NCBI RefSeq assembly: GCF_910592395.1
Contig: NC_088321.1
Coordinates: forward strand, 3,598,001-3,662,000
Length of the DNA stretch: 64,000 bases
Origin: Lineus longissimus
Taxonomy: Eukaryota; Nemertea; Pilidiophora; Heteronemertea; Lineidae
Reading direction: 5' to 3'
Below are positions 24,120-37,900 of the stretch, in pieces. The notes under the pieces are model-generated. The model saw only the letters and a program-made list of their open reading frames with translations, searched no databases and had not been told where the DNA came from. Both the position numbers and the translations under genes were made by a program. Numbering within the stretch: position 1 is the stretch's first letter; each line of letters begins with the position of its first letter.

Positions 24120-25790
24120 CTGACCAACTACAACGAGTTTTATAACATACTTAATTTTTGCAATCGTTAAAGAGATCCAGTCGTGGCACAAGTCTTTCTT
24201 TAGACGAGTTAAACGTGGTAAAAATAAATATATTGGTGATTACTTCTTATGCAGCTCATTGGCTACGTATACATAATCAACTACCTGAGGGGACCTCGAA
24301 ACTGCCTACATCTTTCAATGGAAGCTTATTTCCGCCTTAGGATTTAACCGGGGCGTTCAAAACTCCCCATTTTCATAAGCGTTTCGCTATGTTTCCTTTA
24401 ATGAGAATATCTCATTAGATGCCAATAACTGGTACATGTATATGATACCATAAGACACTACATGTAGTCCATGAAACGAAGACCACATACTTAATTGCTT
24501 ACAAAAAAACTTAGTTCTCAACTGTAAGCGACAAAATATGGCGCTTTTCACGTCAATGTTGTTATCTAACTAGTTTTATAGAAATCAATGAATTCAAATT
24601 GACCGTTGATTTGTGTTATATCTAGTGCAGTGGTACGGATTTGGCCCGAATCAATGAGTGACCCGGGATGGCACTGCCCCAACACAAGTGTTATTGTTTT
24701 CGAAACGGGTCGTTGCTTGGAAACTATACGATGATTAGTGATTTGTTGTTTTTTTTATTCTAGTGTCGTCATTGGTCTGCATGGGGAGGAAAAAGAACTA
24801 CACCTTCTGGTATCAATGTCTTGTTTTGTATTGCGCAACCCTCCATACTGGTCACGGCAAGTCTCCATTGGTACCACAGCTCTCCCGGGCAATTTACGGG
24901 AATATCACGATGAAGCCCATTTAACTAGGCTAGAAACAGAGCTGAGGTACAAAGCATTGATAGAATGATAAATATAATTCAATATAAAAATATACTCCGA
25001 ACATGCAGTATACATATATATAAATGTATCGGGTAACAAGTGCTTAAAAATTAATTTATGGTATTGATGTGACAGGCTGACAATGTTAGAATAGGCAGTT
25101 GTGTTAGTACATTTTCATTAGCCGAATGAAGCCGCATGCAATCGATCGGTTTGCCATGAACTCGATCAATAGATAAGTTCTGGAGTAGTGCTCATGGTAA
25201 ACTTGTGCAGGCACATACCATTCTATCTTACGAGATGACTCAAAATCAGTGTACATTATGACAAAACACATGTAAGGTTTAAGCCAAACGGCGTTTGCAA
25301 CAATATTGATACGATAAACCTCACCCATGTAAGTCGAAACAAGCTCTTAATGGGAAATGAACCATTTTCTAATCTTAAAAACCAAGAAACAAGTTAATAA
25401 CAAACTAAACAAATTAAACAAATGTCAAAATAACAAACTAGTTATAAACCCCATTAAATAAAAGTTGAATTATTAAAAAAGAAACATTTTAAGTCTTCTG
25501 GTAGTCAGGTTCAGATCGGGGTTATTGTCAGTAAAATCTGACTGATTTCAATCAAAACATGTCAACTTTTGACCACAAACTTCGAGATATTTGGAGTTTT
25601 TCAGATTTTTACCACGAAAGTAGTATTATAAACCTGCTATAAAGCTCGTTGTAGTTGGTCGAAATTGATAAGTACATGTAATGAATAGTCCATTAGATGA
25701 CAACAAGTGAAACTATACGATACCCTTACATAGTACATTAAGCACCGACAACTTACTGAACTGCTAATAAACCAAAAAAATATGCGAAAA
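24120..25790 (+). repeat. diverged large repeat, copy 1
   Basis: Blocks such as CATTAGATGACAACAA, GCGCTTTTCACGTC, ACAGCTCTCCCGGGCAAT and CGATGAAGCCCATTTAA recur in similar order at 26730-27110 and 32110-32960. No conserved frame spans the copies. The short stretch 24119-24150 also matches 25636 in inverse orientation. This could be an old non-autonomous element or an ancient segmental duplication. Confidence 0.5.
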
Positions 25791-25799
25791 TGTGAAGAA

Positions 25800-26690
25800 G
25801 AAAAAAACATTTTTAACCTTTTTTAGTCAACTGAGATTGCTTTGAGAGTGAGAAATTAGAAATGTTGTAGAAGCTTTTTGGTCCGCCAAAAAATATGGCG
25901 CTAAAGTTGAGAAATAAAACAATTTTGTTGACATTTCACTTCTGGTCAACTGAAAAATATGGGGGTGAGACAAGGAAATTAAACATTTTTGGACGCCTCT
26001 TAGTCCTCCAAAAATATGGCTTTGAAGTTTAGTAATAAATATTTCTGTGGACATCTTTTTGTCCTCTGAGTAAAGAGAAATGAAACTGTATTTGGATATC
26101 TTTGGTACAGTTAAAAATATTGGTTTGAGACTGAAAAATAACGAGACGTTTTTTTATCCACGGAAAATATGGCTGTGAGATTGAGAAATTAAACATTCTC
26201 TGAAGCTTTTTGGTTGTCAAAGATAATGGCTTCGAAGTTGAGAAATAAACTTTTCTGTGGACATTTTTTGTCCACTGAGTTTATTATGTGGCATTGAAAT
26301 AGAGCAATTAAAAACATATTGGGGCACTAAAAAAAAAGGGTGTGAAACTAGGAAATTAAACATTTTCTAAAAGGTTTTAATTAAAGTCCTAGACAAAACA
26401 TGGCTTTAGTTGAGAAATAGGAATTGCTGTGGACAATATTGTGGTCTACAATAAAGTAATGTCACATTGAAAGAGAGAAAAGAAGAAACATTTTTGTGGA
26501 TACGTTTTGTGCACTGAAAAATATGGGTTTGGAAAAATAAACTTTTAGTCCACTGATTAATATGGCTTTGTGACTGAGAAGTTGAACATTTTCTGGATGC
26601 CTTTTTGCCCTCAAAGAAATATGGCTATGAAGTTGAGAAATATATTTTTTTGTATACATTTGCTGGTCCACTGAGAAAGATGGCTAGAAG
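25800..26690. repeat. degenerate AT-rich array, about 55-65-bp unit, plus orientation
   Basis: AAAATATGGCTTTGAAGTTGAGAAAT-type blocks (the AATATGG core near 25891, 25958, 26010, 26166, 26518, 26565 and 26617) alternate with GTGGACATTTTTTGTCCACTGA-type blocks. The reverse complement fills part of 28950-30480. Units are strongly diverged and non-coding. Confidence 0.75.
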
Positions 26691-26729
26691 ATTAAAGATA
26701 TATTGACAATATGTATTTATAATTTACTG

Positions 26730-27110
26730 GACGCCATGATGAAGCCCACTTTAAGTCAGCTACCAACGCAGCTAAAATGCACTAAAAATTAGACATTGCG
26801 ACAATAATTCAACGTTCACGTACGAGTTTCAGGGGCTTTGCAAAAACTCCCGAATATGAATTGTTGACTAACATTGACGTGAACGATCCAAAAATTTAGA
26901 CAATAGTGTTAGTAACTTTTGATTAGCTGCTAAAAACCAGCCCGCACTTAAGCAGCGTGCATTCACAGATCAGTATGCAATTTGTTATAAAAACAAATGG
27001 TTTGCAATTACATGTATTTGCAAACTTGTGAGAGACACATACTGAAATGACTCAGAATTAATGTACACGTCATGAAATATATTTCAAAATGCTAAGCAAA
27101 CCGCATTTCA
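26730..27110 (+). repeat. diverged large repeat, copy 2
   Basis: CCATGATGAAGCCCACTTTAA, AGCTGCTAA and AATTTGTTATAAAAA follow the order found in 32160-32540; related to 24900-25330 too. Confidence 0.5.
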
Positions 27111-27119
27111 AACAATGTT

Positions 27120-28940
27120 AGTACGGTATACCATTCACCACTTAAAGGGGGACAATAGGCAGGAGTAAATTGGCCACCTTCGGGTGACTCATATGCACAG
27201 TAAGGGTACTGGGTCATGTTAGATTCAGCACTACATATACAAGCCATTAGGCTAATATGGGTCGTCGCAACACGGGAAGGATGCACGGAATGTCACTAAA
27301 AAACGCATAAACCATCTCGAAATAATTCATTACATATTTCGACACTTTGACACGCATCTTTTTCTAGTGAACATACAGACCTATATCATCGCTTATTGTG
27401 ACGAACTCGGATATCAGTCCGCTAGAGAAACCCGGCCCGAGAACAACCCATTTACCGCCATTTCCTGGACACAGCACACCCTCGCCGTGCCAGGCTAATC
27501 ATTCCACATTTTACTATGCTCCAATGATTATCCTGGCCCCAAATGTTTAATCACTATTACAAGAAAATTGTAATACTTTATCCAGCAAAAATATCGCATT
27601 TTCTCTCGATAGAAAATGACAAAATGTTTAGAAATTGAGATTCCATTAAAAACATCCTTCATATTCGGTCAATTAGTACCCTTTTTTGATAATGTTTGTC
27701 TGCACTATTTTGCGAAGGGCTACACACTTCGCGGCATGCGATTTGGATATTGCCTGTTCACTCAGTCTGCAGCTAATCAACAAGCAGCCTGAGATTTGAA
27801 TTTGTTGTGATTTCTTTGGCGTGCAAATTGGACACAGCAGACGGGCTAATCACGTGACATGGAGTCTGGAACATGTATAGGTCACGCCTGCTGATTTACA
27901 ATCATTAACATTCAATTGTAGAAAGAATAAGGCGGCGCCGTCAGCTTGAATCTACACACTCCGGATGCTAATTTTTGAGTTACACTCCGCCTCTGACAAA
28001 GTTGTAAACACGTCAGGAAATGGCGATCCCACGCTGACATTTAGCGAAAATTCCCAACTTCCATCGGTGATGATGAAATAATAACACAACGACACGGAGA
28101 GATACAGAAGTATGTATCTAATAAGAGTCTTAGTTACGTGATACGCGTGAGATATTTGATTGTCTGTGGTTTTGTTGGGTGAAATAAGCGATTTTATTGG
28201 GGCATGTTTTCGTGTGCGTGGTCACGTATACAGAATGGTGTTTTGCATAGCATTCCCGATCGGCCGAAGCCACTGAGCTGAAACAAATCGATTCACCGCC
28301 TACACTTTTACTCCGATTTTGCTGAAATTTGGTGACAAAGAGGCTTGATGTATTCCGCACAATTCGTAGGAAACAAATTTCGAAAATAATGATGAAAAAT
28401 GTTTTTTCTAAGTAAAAATGGCCGTTGCTAGGCATGGTTGCTAGGCCATGCTGCCACAGACATATCCACGGAAAAACTGACAATAAGGTTCTGCACTGCG
28501 TTAGCGACGACCCAATATTCATTGTACAAGCCTGAATAGTTTTGACGTACTGTGAGATGTTAAATGTTTGCCGAAACAAACACATCGATGAGAAAATGAA
28601 CCATTTACAAGAAATTAGACTTCAAATTACAAAACTGTTAAAGGAGCATTGGTATTATCAACAGCATTATTACCAGACTGTCGGCCGTCCCCTCCGTCAC
28701 CTTCTATTCAACAGTCGGAGTTCCCATCATTAAATAACGGTTTAGTTCAAAACCAGGCAATTGGCATTTGGCAATGTCAATGTGCCAAACGACAACTGCA
28801 CGACAGATTAGAGATATCCTACAGGGCACTTCAGGTAATTTCATTAAAGATGGATTGATGGACTCAACCAAGTCATACAGCAATGAGATAGTATAGTCCG
28901 GGAGCTGAGTGACTTTAGAAATCGTTTTCCTAATTTCTGT
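27120..28940. other. no gene recognised; MITE relative at 27144
   Basis: Contains the TTAAAGGGGG element relative near 27144. The minus-strand frame at 28130-28585 (151 codons) and a plus frame at 28542-28733 show no recognised motif. CCGTTGCTAGG and GGTTGCTAGG repeat near 28422-28446. Confidence 0.35.
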
Positions 28941-28949
28941 GATAACAAT

Positions 28950-30480
28950 TTCTTTTCAAGAATATTTCTTAATATCTAAGAGTCAAAGTTCTCTGTGGAC
29001 AATAAAGTGCTTTGTTCTTGAAATTTAATTCTCTCCTTCCATTTCGAAATCTTTTCCAAATTTCTCTGTGGACAATTTTAGTTCAAGAATATGTCAAAAA
29101 ACATTTTAATCGAAATTCTCTGTGGAAATATTCGCTTTCAAATTTCTATCTCTTCCCTTTTGAAATGTTTTTCGAAATTTTTCTGTAGACGATTTCATTA
29201 AGTACATATTCTACTCAACCTTCAATCATATCAAAGCTTCTTGCTTCTATTTCAAAATTGATTCCCAATTTTCTCTGCGGACAACTTCCGTTCAGGATGT
29301 TTCATAACGCATATTCCTATCAAATTTCAAAGCGCTTTCAAAGCGCTCTCTCTTCAATTTCAAACTCCCAAAATGTCAGTTCAATAATATTTCAAATAGA
29401 ACTATCAGCAAAATTTTCGGTGTGGTACTATACACTCTTCAAATATCTCTCATCCACTTCAAAAAGTTTTTTCCTATTTTCTCTGTGGACAATTTCAATT
29501 CAAAAACATTTCAAAAATTATTCTAATCAAACTTCTTTGTCGACAAAATCACCGTATAATGTATTCCCTCCATTTCAAAATTGATTCCTTATTTTCTCTG
29601 CGGACAATTTCGATAAAATTCTTATGAAACTTCTTTGTAGACGATTTCCAGTTCAATAACAAACTATAAGCAAAATTACTTGACTGTGGAGGCTCTTTAA
29701 AATTTTCTCTTCCGCAAAAGTCATATCACTTCTATACATCGAAATCCCTTGTCAACTTTCACTGCATTTTTGTCGATAGGAAAAAAATTACCGAATGTGC
29801 TCAATGCCATTTCTCTCAGTGGACGAAATCAATTTTTAAAATTTCCAAAAACATATTTGTTTGATATCGATGGCATGTTCCTCATCAGTGGACCAAAGAA
29901 TGTCTACCAAAATGTCATATTTCTCAACTTTAAAGCCATATTTCTTTGACGACCAAAAAGCGTCAATAAAAATTGTTTAATTACTCAGTCTCAAAGCGAT
30001 ATTTTTTAGTGGACCTAAGAACGTCATAAAAAAAGTTTATTTTTCCCAACTCATATTTTTTCAGGAACAAATTTCGTAGAAACGCTAAATTCCTGAAATA
30101 GAGATATTAAAATTTCAGTCGAAATTTTAATTTCTCTATTTCAACGCCACATTACAATGATCACTCAGTGGACCAAAAAATGTCCACAGAAATTGTATTT
30201 CTCAGCCTCAAAGCCATATATAGGACTAAAAAGCGTCCACGAAATGTTTGATATCCTAGTCTCACACCCATATTTTCTAGTGCCCAAAAATGACCAAATT
30301 TTTTTAATTTCTTTATTCTTTTATTTCCGACTTCAATGCAATTTTTCTTTGAGAATCAAAAGCGTTAACAAAACGTAAAATTTCTCAGTCTCAAAACACA
30401 ATTTTCCTGTACTTCCTGAGAAAATTAATTTTTCAATCTCAAACCCATATTTTTCAATGCACCAATAAAATTGCCACAAC
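28950..30480. repeat. degenerate AT-rich array, minus orientation
   Basis: The first half is built of TTCTCTGTGGACAATTT blocks (for example near 29061, 29267, 29478 and 29592). The second half (about 29820-30450) reads TTTCTCAGTCTCAAAGCCATATTTTT, the reverse complement of the 25800-26690 units, with AGTGGACCAAAAA between. Together with the first array it makes a large-scale inverted arrangement about 2.3 kb apart. Confidence 0.75.
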
Positions 30481-30489
30481 ATGTTTCAT

Positions 30490-32105
30490 TTCCATATTCA
30501 CCCTCAATGTACTGATATTGCTAGGTTTCCAGACAAGGCGCGTCATTACCTTGGCGAAGAATACAGCAAGCATTGGTATGCAATCTATTTCAAACTGAAG
30601 TTGATCGGCTATTACTCACTCAAAAACGGCATCGTTGTGTACACAATGGTAACAAGTTAGCGTGATGCCACTGACATGACTGATCATCACTGCTGCTCGA
30701 TCAGAGGTCTGATATCTCGGCAAATATAGCGTTTTTGTGTCTCATTCAAAAACAACAATATGCTTTGCATCGAAACTTACGCGCGCAGTGTCCAGAGAAC
30801 ATAAAAAGGGCCAAACGAGTGAAGTAGGTTTTAAATCCAGGTCATATAGCAGAGCAGTGTTCTAAAAAGCCTCCTTTTGATATGTTGTAGGAAATGAGAT
30901 TTTAAATTGGTTTCTACGGAAATCAAGGCAAATCAAGACAAAATACATTACAAAGTCATTTTCGACCACTCTGCCACTTAAAAACAAATAAAAATCACGC
31001 TGGTCTCACTCAGAGGCACCATGTTGCTATCTGTTGGTAAAGCATTTATAGGGTCTAAATCCTACCGTTCAAGATGTATGCATACATTAATACTTGTACT
31101 CCTTTACAGCTAGAGCTCCCATGCGTGGTCCAATGATGAAGCCATTAACAAAAATTATAACCTCTATATCACCTACTCACACCACTGGAAAACTTTTAGA
31201 GTTGGGTTTCTATGGGCAGGTAGGCCTACTCTATCCCTCAACACATTCAAATCATTTGTAGCTTCCATGTTAAGTAAAACTAAATGAAACAGAGAGAGAG
31301 CGATTTACTTTCCACAGAGGATTTTCATAATAATAAATTCTGAAATATTCGTGAAAAAAATTTTTAATAAAGAAATTTGGATGAGGATTTCGAAATGGAC
31401 GATAGAGAAAATAGATAGCGATTTCATAAACTGTGATATTGCATATTTCAAACATGGAAACTAGTAGAATTAGCCATGGATGTCTTTATGAATTATATAT
31501 AAATTACACTACAGGAGAACTAGATAAATATCGCTACAAAAGAGTCAACTATTAAAGGTGTCAATAACGAGTAGATGCAAGAAACTGATATTATAGGTGA
31601 ATTTATTAAACATGTTGAAAGACACTTGCTTTACTATTTTCATGCTATAGTTTCACCGGTCTAAGTCCGCTGGATTATATATTTCATGAAATCAAAAACA
31701 GACCAATCCGAGACACGACGTCGAGTAAAACCGGACAATATGGTTTTGCTAACCCGATGTCAATGTAAAACATGAGGAATCGCATCAGGCGGCAATAATA
31801 TCGTATTTTACCTTTGTTGATTATTCAGGAACGATATTCAAGAAATGATCTCATATTGGTGAATCTGGAATGAATATTGTTTTTTTTTTCTGGTTTTTAT
31901 CATGCGCATGCATCCGCTTAATAGAACGCCGGTCTTTTGTTTAAATTGTAACTTTCAATTATTTGTCTTTTTTGCGGGGGAGGGGGAGGGGCTCAACATT
32001 GAAATAGATGTCGTTTTTTTCACTATCTTTAGTGTACTTATCAGTCGATCTATTTGTTTTAAAAAAAAACACGAAGCCACACCAGGGTCTTTCAAATAAA
32101 GAGTC
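30490..32105. other. no gene recognised
   Basis: AT-rich sequence with a G-rich tract near 31974-31990. No coding family or clear repeat seen. Confidence 0.35.
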
Positions 32106-32109
32106 AGGT

Positions 32110-32960
32110 CACGACAAGTTTCTTTTGATCCCACAGCTCTCTCGGGCAATTAACTGGAAGCCATGATGAAGCCCTTTTTAATTCAGCTACAAACTGAGCT
32201 GAGGTGCAAAACAATGATGGAATGACACCAAAGTTCAACGAAAAAAATTTACTCGGCATATGAGGTACACAATGATTTATCGCGTTACAAATACATAGAA
32301 TATAAATTATATCGATGTGAACGATCTAAGAATTCAAGCAGATGTGTTGAGTAGCTGCTAATTGCCAAACATAACAATAATCAAATCGCAGTTAAGCTGA
32401 TCACTGATCGCTTCACAATTTGTTATAAAAAATCCATAATTAGGTTGTTATCAATAGCAAACTTGGCACATGTAATGTAAATTGTTTCTTATGAGGTGAC
32501 TCAAAAATTGATGTAAACATCATAAATGTTTGTGTTCTGGATTTTTTACCGTGAACGCGAAATTAAACAAGCTGTAAAACTCGTTGTAGTCGGTTAAAAT
32601 TAATAGGATATGAATATCCCATTAGATGACAACAACCGGAACTATGTGGTACCATTAGATTGTCCATTAAACACCGACAACATACATGTACTAAATTGCT
32701 AACCACAAAAATATATATGTGATGCTGTGGAATAGAAACGCTTTTCGTAAATTATTTTTAAATCAGTGCCATCACTTCTCCTCAAAACTGTCGAAAAGCA
32801 ACATGCGAAACTTATCGCTTTTCATAAAGCTGTCATCTGAATAGTTTTATAGAGATCAGTGACTTTGAAGCTGGCGTTTGCTTTAAAACGGGGTGTTTGT
32901 AACGGCGATGTTCAGCTGATCGAGGAATTGTTCAAATTCCTGTCGTGCGGAATTGGCTTG
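32110..32960 (+). repeat. diverged large repeat, copy 3
   Basis: ACAGCTCTCTCGGGCAAT, CATGATGAAGCCC, AACTCGTTGTAGTCGG, CATTAGATGACAACAA and CGCTTTTCATAAAGC match copy 1 (24120-25790) and copy 2 (26730-27110) in patches. Confidence 0.5.
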
Positions 32961-34208
32961 GGTGTACCACATGACCCGAGAGAACCCCGTCCCTACGCGC
33001 GTCTTCCGAAATGGGTGGTGGCTTTGATGTTGAAGTCATACGTTCCCGTGTTGCCTGACTCTTTATTTTGAAAGACTCTGGTCACACCGACCTTTTAGAG
33101 CGTGATGATCTGATGACATGTTCAGTCATTTCTTCTGGGGGTAAACTAAGCACCATTATTGACCATGTTCAGAGTCAGGTTTCAACCTAGCTATCCCCAG
33201 TACATACATGTACTACCAAATTGATTGAATATGCAGGTTCAACAGAATCTTTGCTCAACCGAAATAGATGCACCACTTTCGACCCACAATTTCAAAGATG
33301 TATATTAAGTGTGAATTGAACATATTGGTTATGAATAAACAACAAATTGGAGCCAAACTCACCGATTTCCTGTGAGGTATAACTCTCTTAATATTCCAAA
33401 AAGCATATACAATGTACTCCTTTCTAAGTCATGAACTAAATGGATAAATAATCTTATACATGTGAAACTTGAATTGGTTCAAGTGGTCAGCTGATGATTT
33501 CCTCCTTACCATGCAGGCTATCACTGATAATAGCAAAACAGGTTAGAACTAGATCTGACTAAGCACTGACATTTTGTTTAATCTTCAAAAAGTGTCTTGT
33601 ATAAAATTTTGTTTTATCTACAGCTCATCAGTCACACTGTCTGTTCGCGTGTGACGTTCAGCAAGCCAACAAGCAAGACTGCAACAGATGAACATGCCGA
33701 AAGGCCTGGTGCAATGGCAGGCTGGGGACAAGAAGCGCAAAAGTGCCATGCCGCTTATGCATTTGGTTTCCAACATTTCACTAGAGGTTACTAGCCACAT
33801 TCGTCTGCTGCGGCGTTTCTTTCCAAATTGGTTACCAACGCCACCGCTAACCGGATAGCATTTGTACTGGCCGCTATATATTGTTAAGCCACCCACTGAG
33901 CCCTCTGCAGCGCCATGTTATTTTTAGACGGAAAGCCCCCACGCCAAGAGTTACTTTGAGAATGGAAACCCCTCAACCTAATGGGTGATGTCATTGTCAG
34001 TGCAAAATACTCGATCACCTAATTTCTACATGGATTTCCATTAGGAAAGGGGAAGGATATGTCTTCTAACAATTGTGGCAATAATAAGTTCTAAAGTAAG
34101 GCCCTGAATAAATTGACTTGAGTGACTCTAATTGTGTGAATGAATTGTCGTCTGCTATGACTGCAAGTGAACCTGCATCGGCTATTGGTCAGGAGTTTAT
34201 GATGGTTC
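32961..34208. other. no gene recognised
   Basis: Short frames on both strands (33597-33896) overlap one another and match nothing known to me. Confidence 0.35.
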
Positions 34209-34211
34209 ATT

Positions 34212-34982
34212 GGGTGATTTCAAAGTCAGTTTTTAGATTTAGTTTTAAAACTAAATGGAACACTAAAACCCTTGATTAAACCAGCATTGAAATGAAGTGG
34301 GTTTTAGTTTCATCCTATTTCAAAGTCGGTGTTTGTTGGTTTTAGCATTATGTCCGGTTTTAGCTTAAAACTAAGGGATGGTTTTAGTGTCAAAAACTAA
34401 CACCGGGACTAAAACTAAAACTCTCCACAACACCAGAAATGAAATCAGTTCTGGTGTTAGTTTTGACACTCAGTTTTAGCATTATCCTATTTCAAATTAG
34501 GTTTGTAGTGCATTTTGTATTACCAATAAAACTAACACCTTAGGCATTTACACCGAGTGGATTTCAAAGTTGGTGTTGGTGTTAAGCAAAAAAAAAATCA
34601 TGTTGTTCGTATACCGTTTCAAGAAGTAGTTGCTGGTATTTTGAACGCTGATGGGAATAATGATGGACGTGAAAGAAGACGACAAATTTATAGATCGGAA
34701 GCAGTTACAATAGTGTGAAACAACAGTAACAACGACAACAACATGCATGTTTGGTTTTTCCAAGGTTTTATCTCTGTCCATCTTGGTGTTAGTTTTACCT
34801 GCAGAATAAAACCTCTTCTTAGTTTCAGCCCAGGTTTTAGGTGTTTAGATAAAACCAGTGTTGGTGTTAAACTAAAACCTCGAATTGGTCTTATCCAGAC
34901 ATAGGTTTTTAGGGGTAGAAATTAGGAATAAAACTGACACTAACACCCAACACTAAAACCAAAACCAACTTTGAAATCACCC
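34212..34982. mobile_element. MITE, GGGTGATTTCAAAGT ends, ATT duplication
   Basis: GGGTGATTTCAAAGTCAGTT at the left is mirrored at the right (ending ACTTTGAAATCACCC), with ATT outside each end (34209-34211 and 34983-34985). Inside, GGTGTTAGTTTTAG-like blocks and their complements recur throughout, and ATTTCAAAGT appears again near 34318 and 34561, giving a strongly self-complementary element. No coding frame. A 3-bp duplication would fit a Harbinger-like system, but the sequence is not the usual TWA, so this is uncertain. Confidence 0.75.
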
Positions 34983-34985
34983 ATT

Positions 34986-37900
34986 GTATTTGAAGTTACA
35001 CCCTGTGATGTAAGATGACCTGTGTGGACAAAGCGGTATAAATATAGTTAGCTCAAGCTGGTAAAAATCAGTAACCAAATATTTACTGATGATGTCCACA
35101 GTGTCACCTGCCTTGTGTGTGGTCTCACTGTACTGTAGTATTGGGGATGGAGCGCATCACCCAAGATAACCACAAAACGCAAACACGATTCCCCGGGAGA
35201 AAAGAGTGGAGTGCCCTGGGGATTACATTGACTTTGTTATTAAGCACAGACCGATGAGGTCCATCCCAGCCCACACACGCAGACACCTGACCACTGATCG
35301 TCACGCAAAGCACACTGTCAGCAATAAATCCCTTGAGATGCTAGAGGGGAGGACTAAGGCACTTGCCAAAAGCCGAAAGGATTTTCATTCTCCGGCGTTA
35401 AAATATCATGTGTAACTTGAATTTAAATCAGAAAATTTTGAGGCAGCATCAAGATGTAATTGAATGCAGAACCAACCTCATTTGTTTATATTTTTGGATG
35501 ACCTGCCAGGATTTGTGTGGGGAGCAAACAATGAAGGAAAAATGCCGGCGGTAACGTGATTTTATTAATCCTGGGATGATTCTTGCAAATGCCCTTGAAA
35601 GAATAGTCTTTGTGAATTCATGATGATATGCATAGCCTCTTAAAAATGAATTCCCTTTTTATGCTCTGGACATAGTTTCAAGTCTTCTAAAGGCGATTAA
35701 GCTCAACTATTTTTACATTTTCTCGGGCGGTAAAAATGTATTAAACTTTTCCGGCCTTTCCTGTTTAAAAGTCCGGCGCAGATCAGTTTGCTAAGTCTGA
35801 TGAACATGTTGATAAGGGTTCCATTCAGAAACTCGTCTATGACTTGATGATGCGTCAATTACTTTGATAATGATTTAGGTGCAGGAAGGGTATTGTGTTG
35901 CAGGTGCGAAATTCGCTTTAAATTGATTTGAACCATATGTCCCAAAATGTTGTGAAGCAGAGAAAAGTATTGAAAAAAACGTTAGTTATATTTCGGGCCC
36001 CAAAACCTTGAAGTTATCGAAAATTCGTGATTCGACCGACCAGGATTATAAATCTACTTCTATTTTGCCGTAGCCTTAAAAAATTATAAGCGTGCAGAGT
36101 GAGAGTGCCATTTCACTTTTCACTGGACAATGGCCTAAATATTTATAATAGGTGACTCACGAGGATAGAATCACTATACAGTACGCATGATAGGAGAATC
36201 ACCGAAAGCAATTGACCTTCTTTATGAGTTTTATTTTTGTTCACCTGTCGGGACATGGACTTCATTCGGGATGGGAGATAACACACCAAGGAGCACTTGA
36301 CTTTTATAAGTTTGACTATGTTATCAGTAGCCAAATAAATCATACCAAGTTATTGAACACAAGGGATCAAATATCACCATAGAAACTGATAACCTATAGA
36401 AAAATCGAATGTCAAATACATGTACAGGCCAGATAAAAAATCACTGAAAACGTGAGATCGTCCTTTCTTTCTTGCTGTGCATCGGGAGAGGGCGTATTTT
36501 AAAGATACATTTATATAAGTGAAGACGTCGTCAAAACCAAGGCCTGGTGGTTCAGGGCAAATTAAGTCACTAACCCAGTGTTAACTTTCACTCAGCTTTA
36601 TCTCCTTCAGTTAGCCCGGTAAACTTGATGCAGAGCAATGCCACACAAGTGGCCAACGTGTGTTAAACAACCAGCCCAGGGATGTAGAAAGAATAATATC
36701 ACTACGCCTCCGTCTCAAAAACCATTGAGAAAGAGAACTATGTACTTTAACTAACGCTTATATATGTTTTTAAACAGGTGCACACTGACGCTTTCTCAAC
36801 CACTTGTTTCCTCCAAATTGCCAGTGGATTTGAACTGTGAGGGTGTGAGGGCGATTTCTCTAGGTATAGTAGGCTACTCTAGAGACTGTTTTAACCCGCG
36901 CCTTTACATGTTTTTTAAACGTATTGACATTATTGACAATGGTTTTCTAAATTACTTTTCTTTATCTCACGAGATAACCACTACATTTGATCTACGTTGA
37001 TTGCTTGGAGTCTTTTGTTTGGTTAGGTGCTCTTGAGACGCTCGTTTAGGGATGGCCGCTTGATAATAAGCTATTAATTGGGTGACCTTGTCATGAGAGG
37101 TATGCGTACGTAAACATCGGGCGACAGTGATAACACACTGCTGTCGATAAAACCTGAGAATAAAAGTGGTATCGATCGAACCTCACCATTACCTCTCATG
37201 ATGATCATAATTGGCAGAATCCAGCCCTTTCGTTTCTGACCAGAGAGAAAATTGACATGGAAGTGTTCGCTTCTGCGTGATCAACTGAAAAACTAATGCA
37301 ATTTAGCCTTCTGTGTTTGTGCCCAAGACTCACATTAACTTTTATCAAACTTGTAAAGCATATTACATATTCTGAAAGTGTCTGTTCTGTTCATAAAACC
37401 AAGCAGATATCGTGATATTCATGGCCAGCACTTTTGTTTCTGACTATACTCCATGACATAGAGAGGATAGGCTGAAGGAAAGTCCAACTTCGGAATTCTC
37501 AGCCTGCTGTGATTGTACCTAGGATGCCCATCTACGTTTGTCTAATGTGTAAAACATATTACATCTTCTGAAAGAATCTCTTCACATTAAAACCTTGTAG
37601 ACATCGTTAGAATTCGCAGACTGTGTAGCACTTTTATTTCTGACCATATTATTGTTACCCGTCACAGCAAAACCAGGCACAGGTCTCTCGAAGCTTGGCA
37701 GGATGAGACGGACTAGTCGTTTATTTCACTGTAGTCTGCCTCTGGCATAACCATCAATGGGAAGCCTATCAGACTCGTATGATATCCCGACAGTCGGGCG
37801 AGTAAGTGATGACATTTAAAATCTAAACTGGTTGTTGTTCACAGATATTTTTAGAAAATCATACAAGTTTGATTTTTTGTCACGTTTCAAAATTTTGAGA

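Noticed and set aside
28130-28585. 151-codon minus-strand frame
   Set aside because: No motif, no supporting neighbours; composition like the flanking non-coding DNA.
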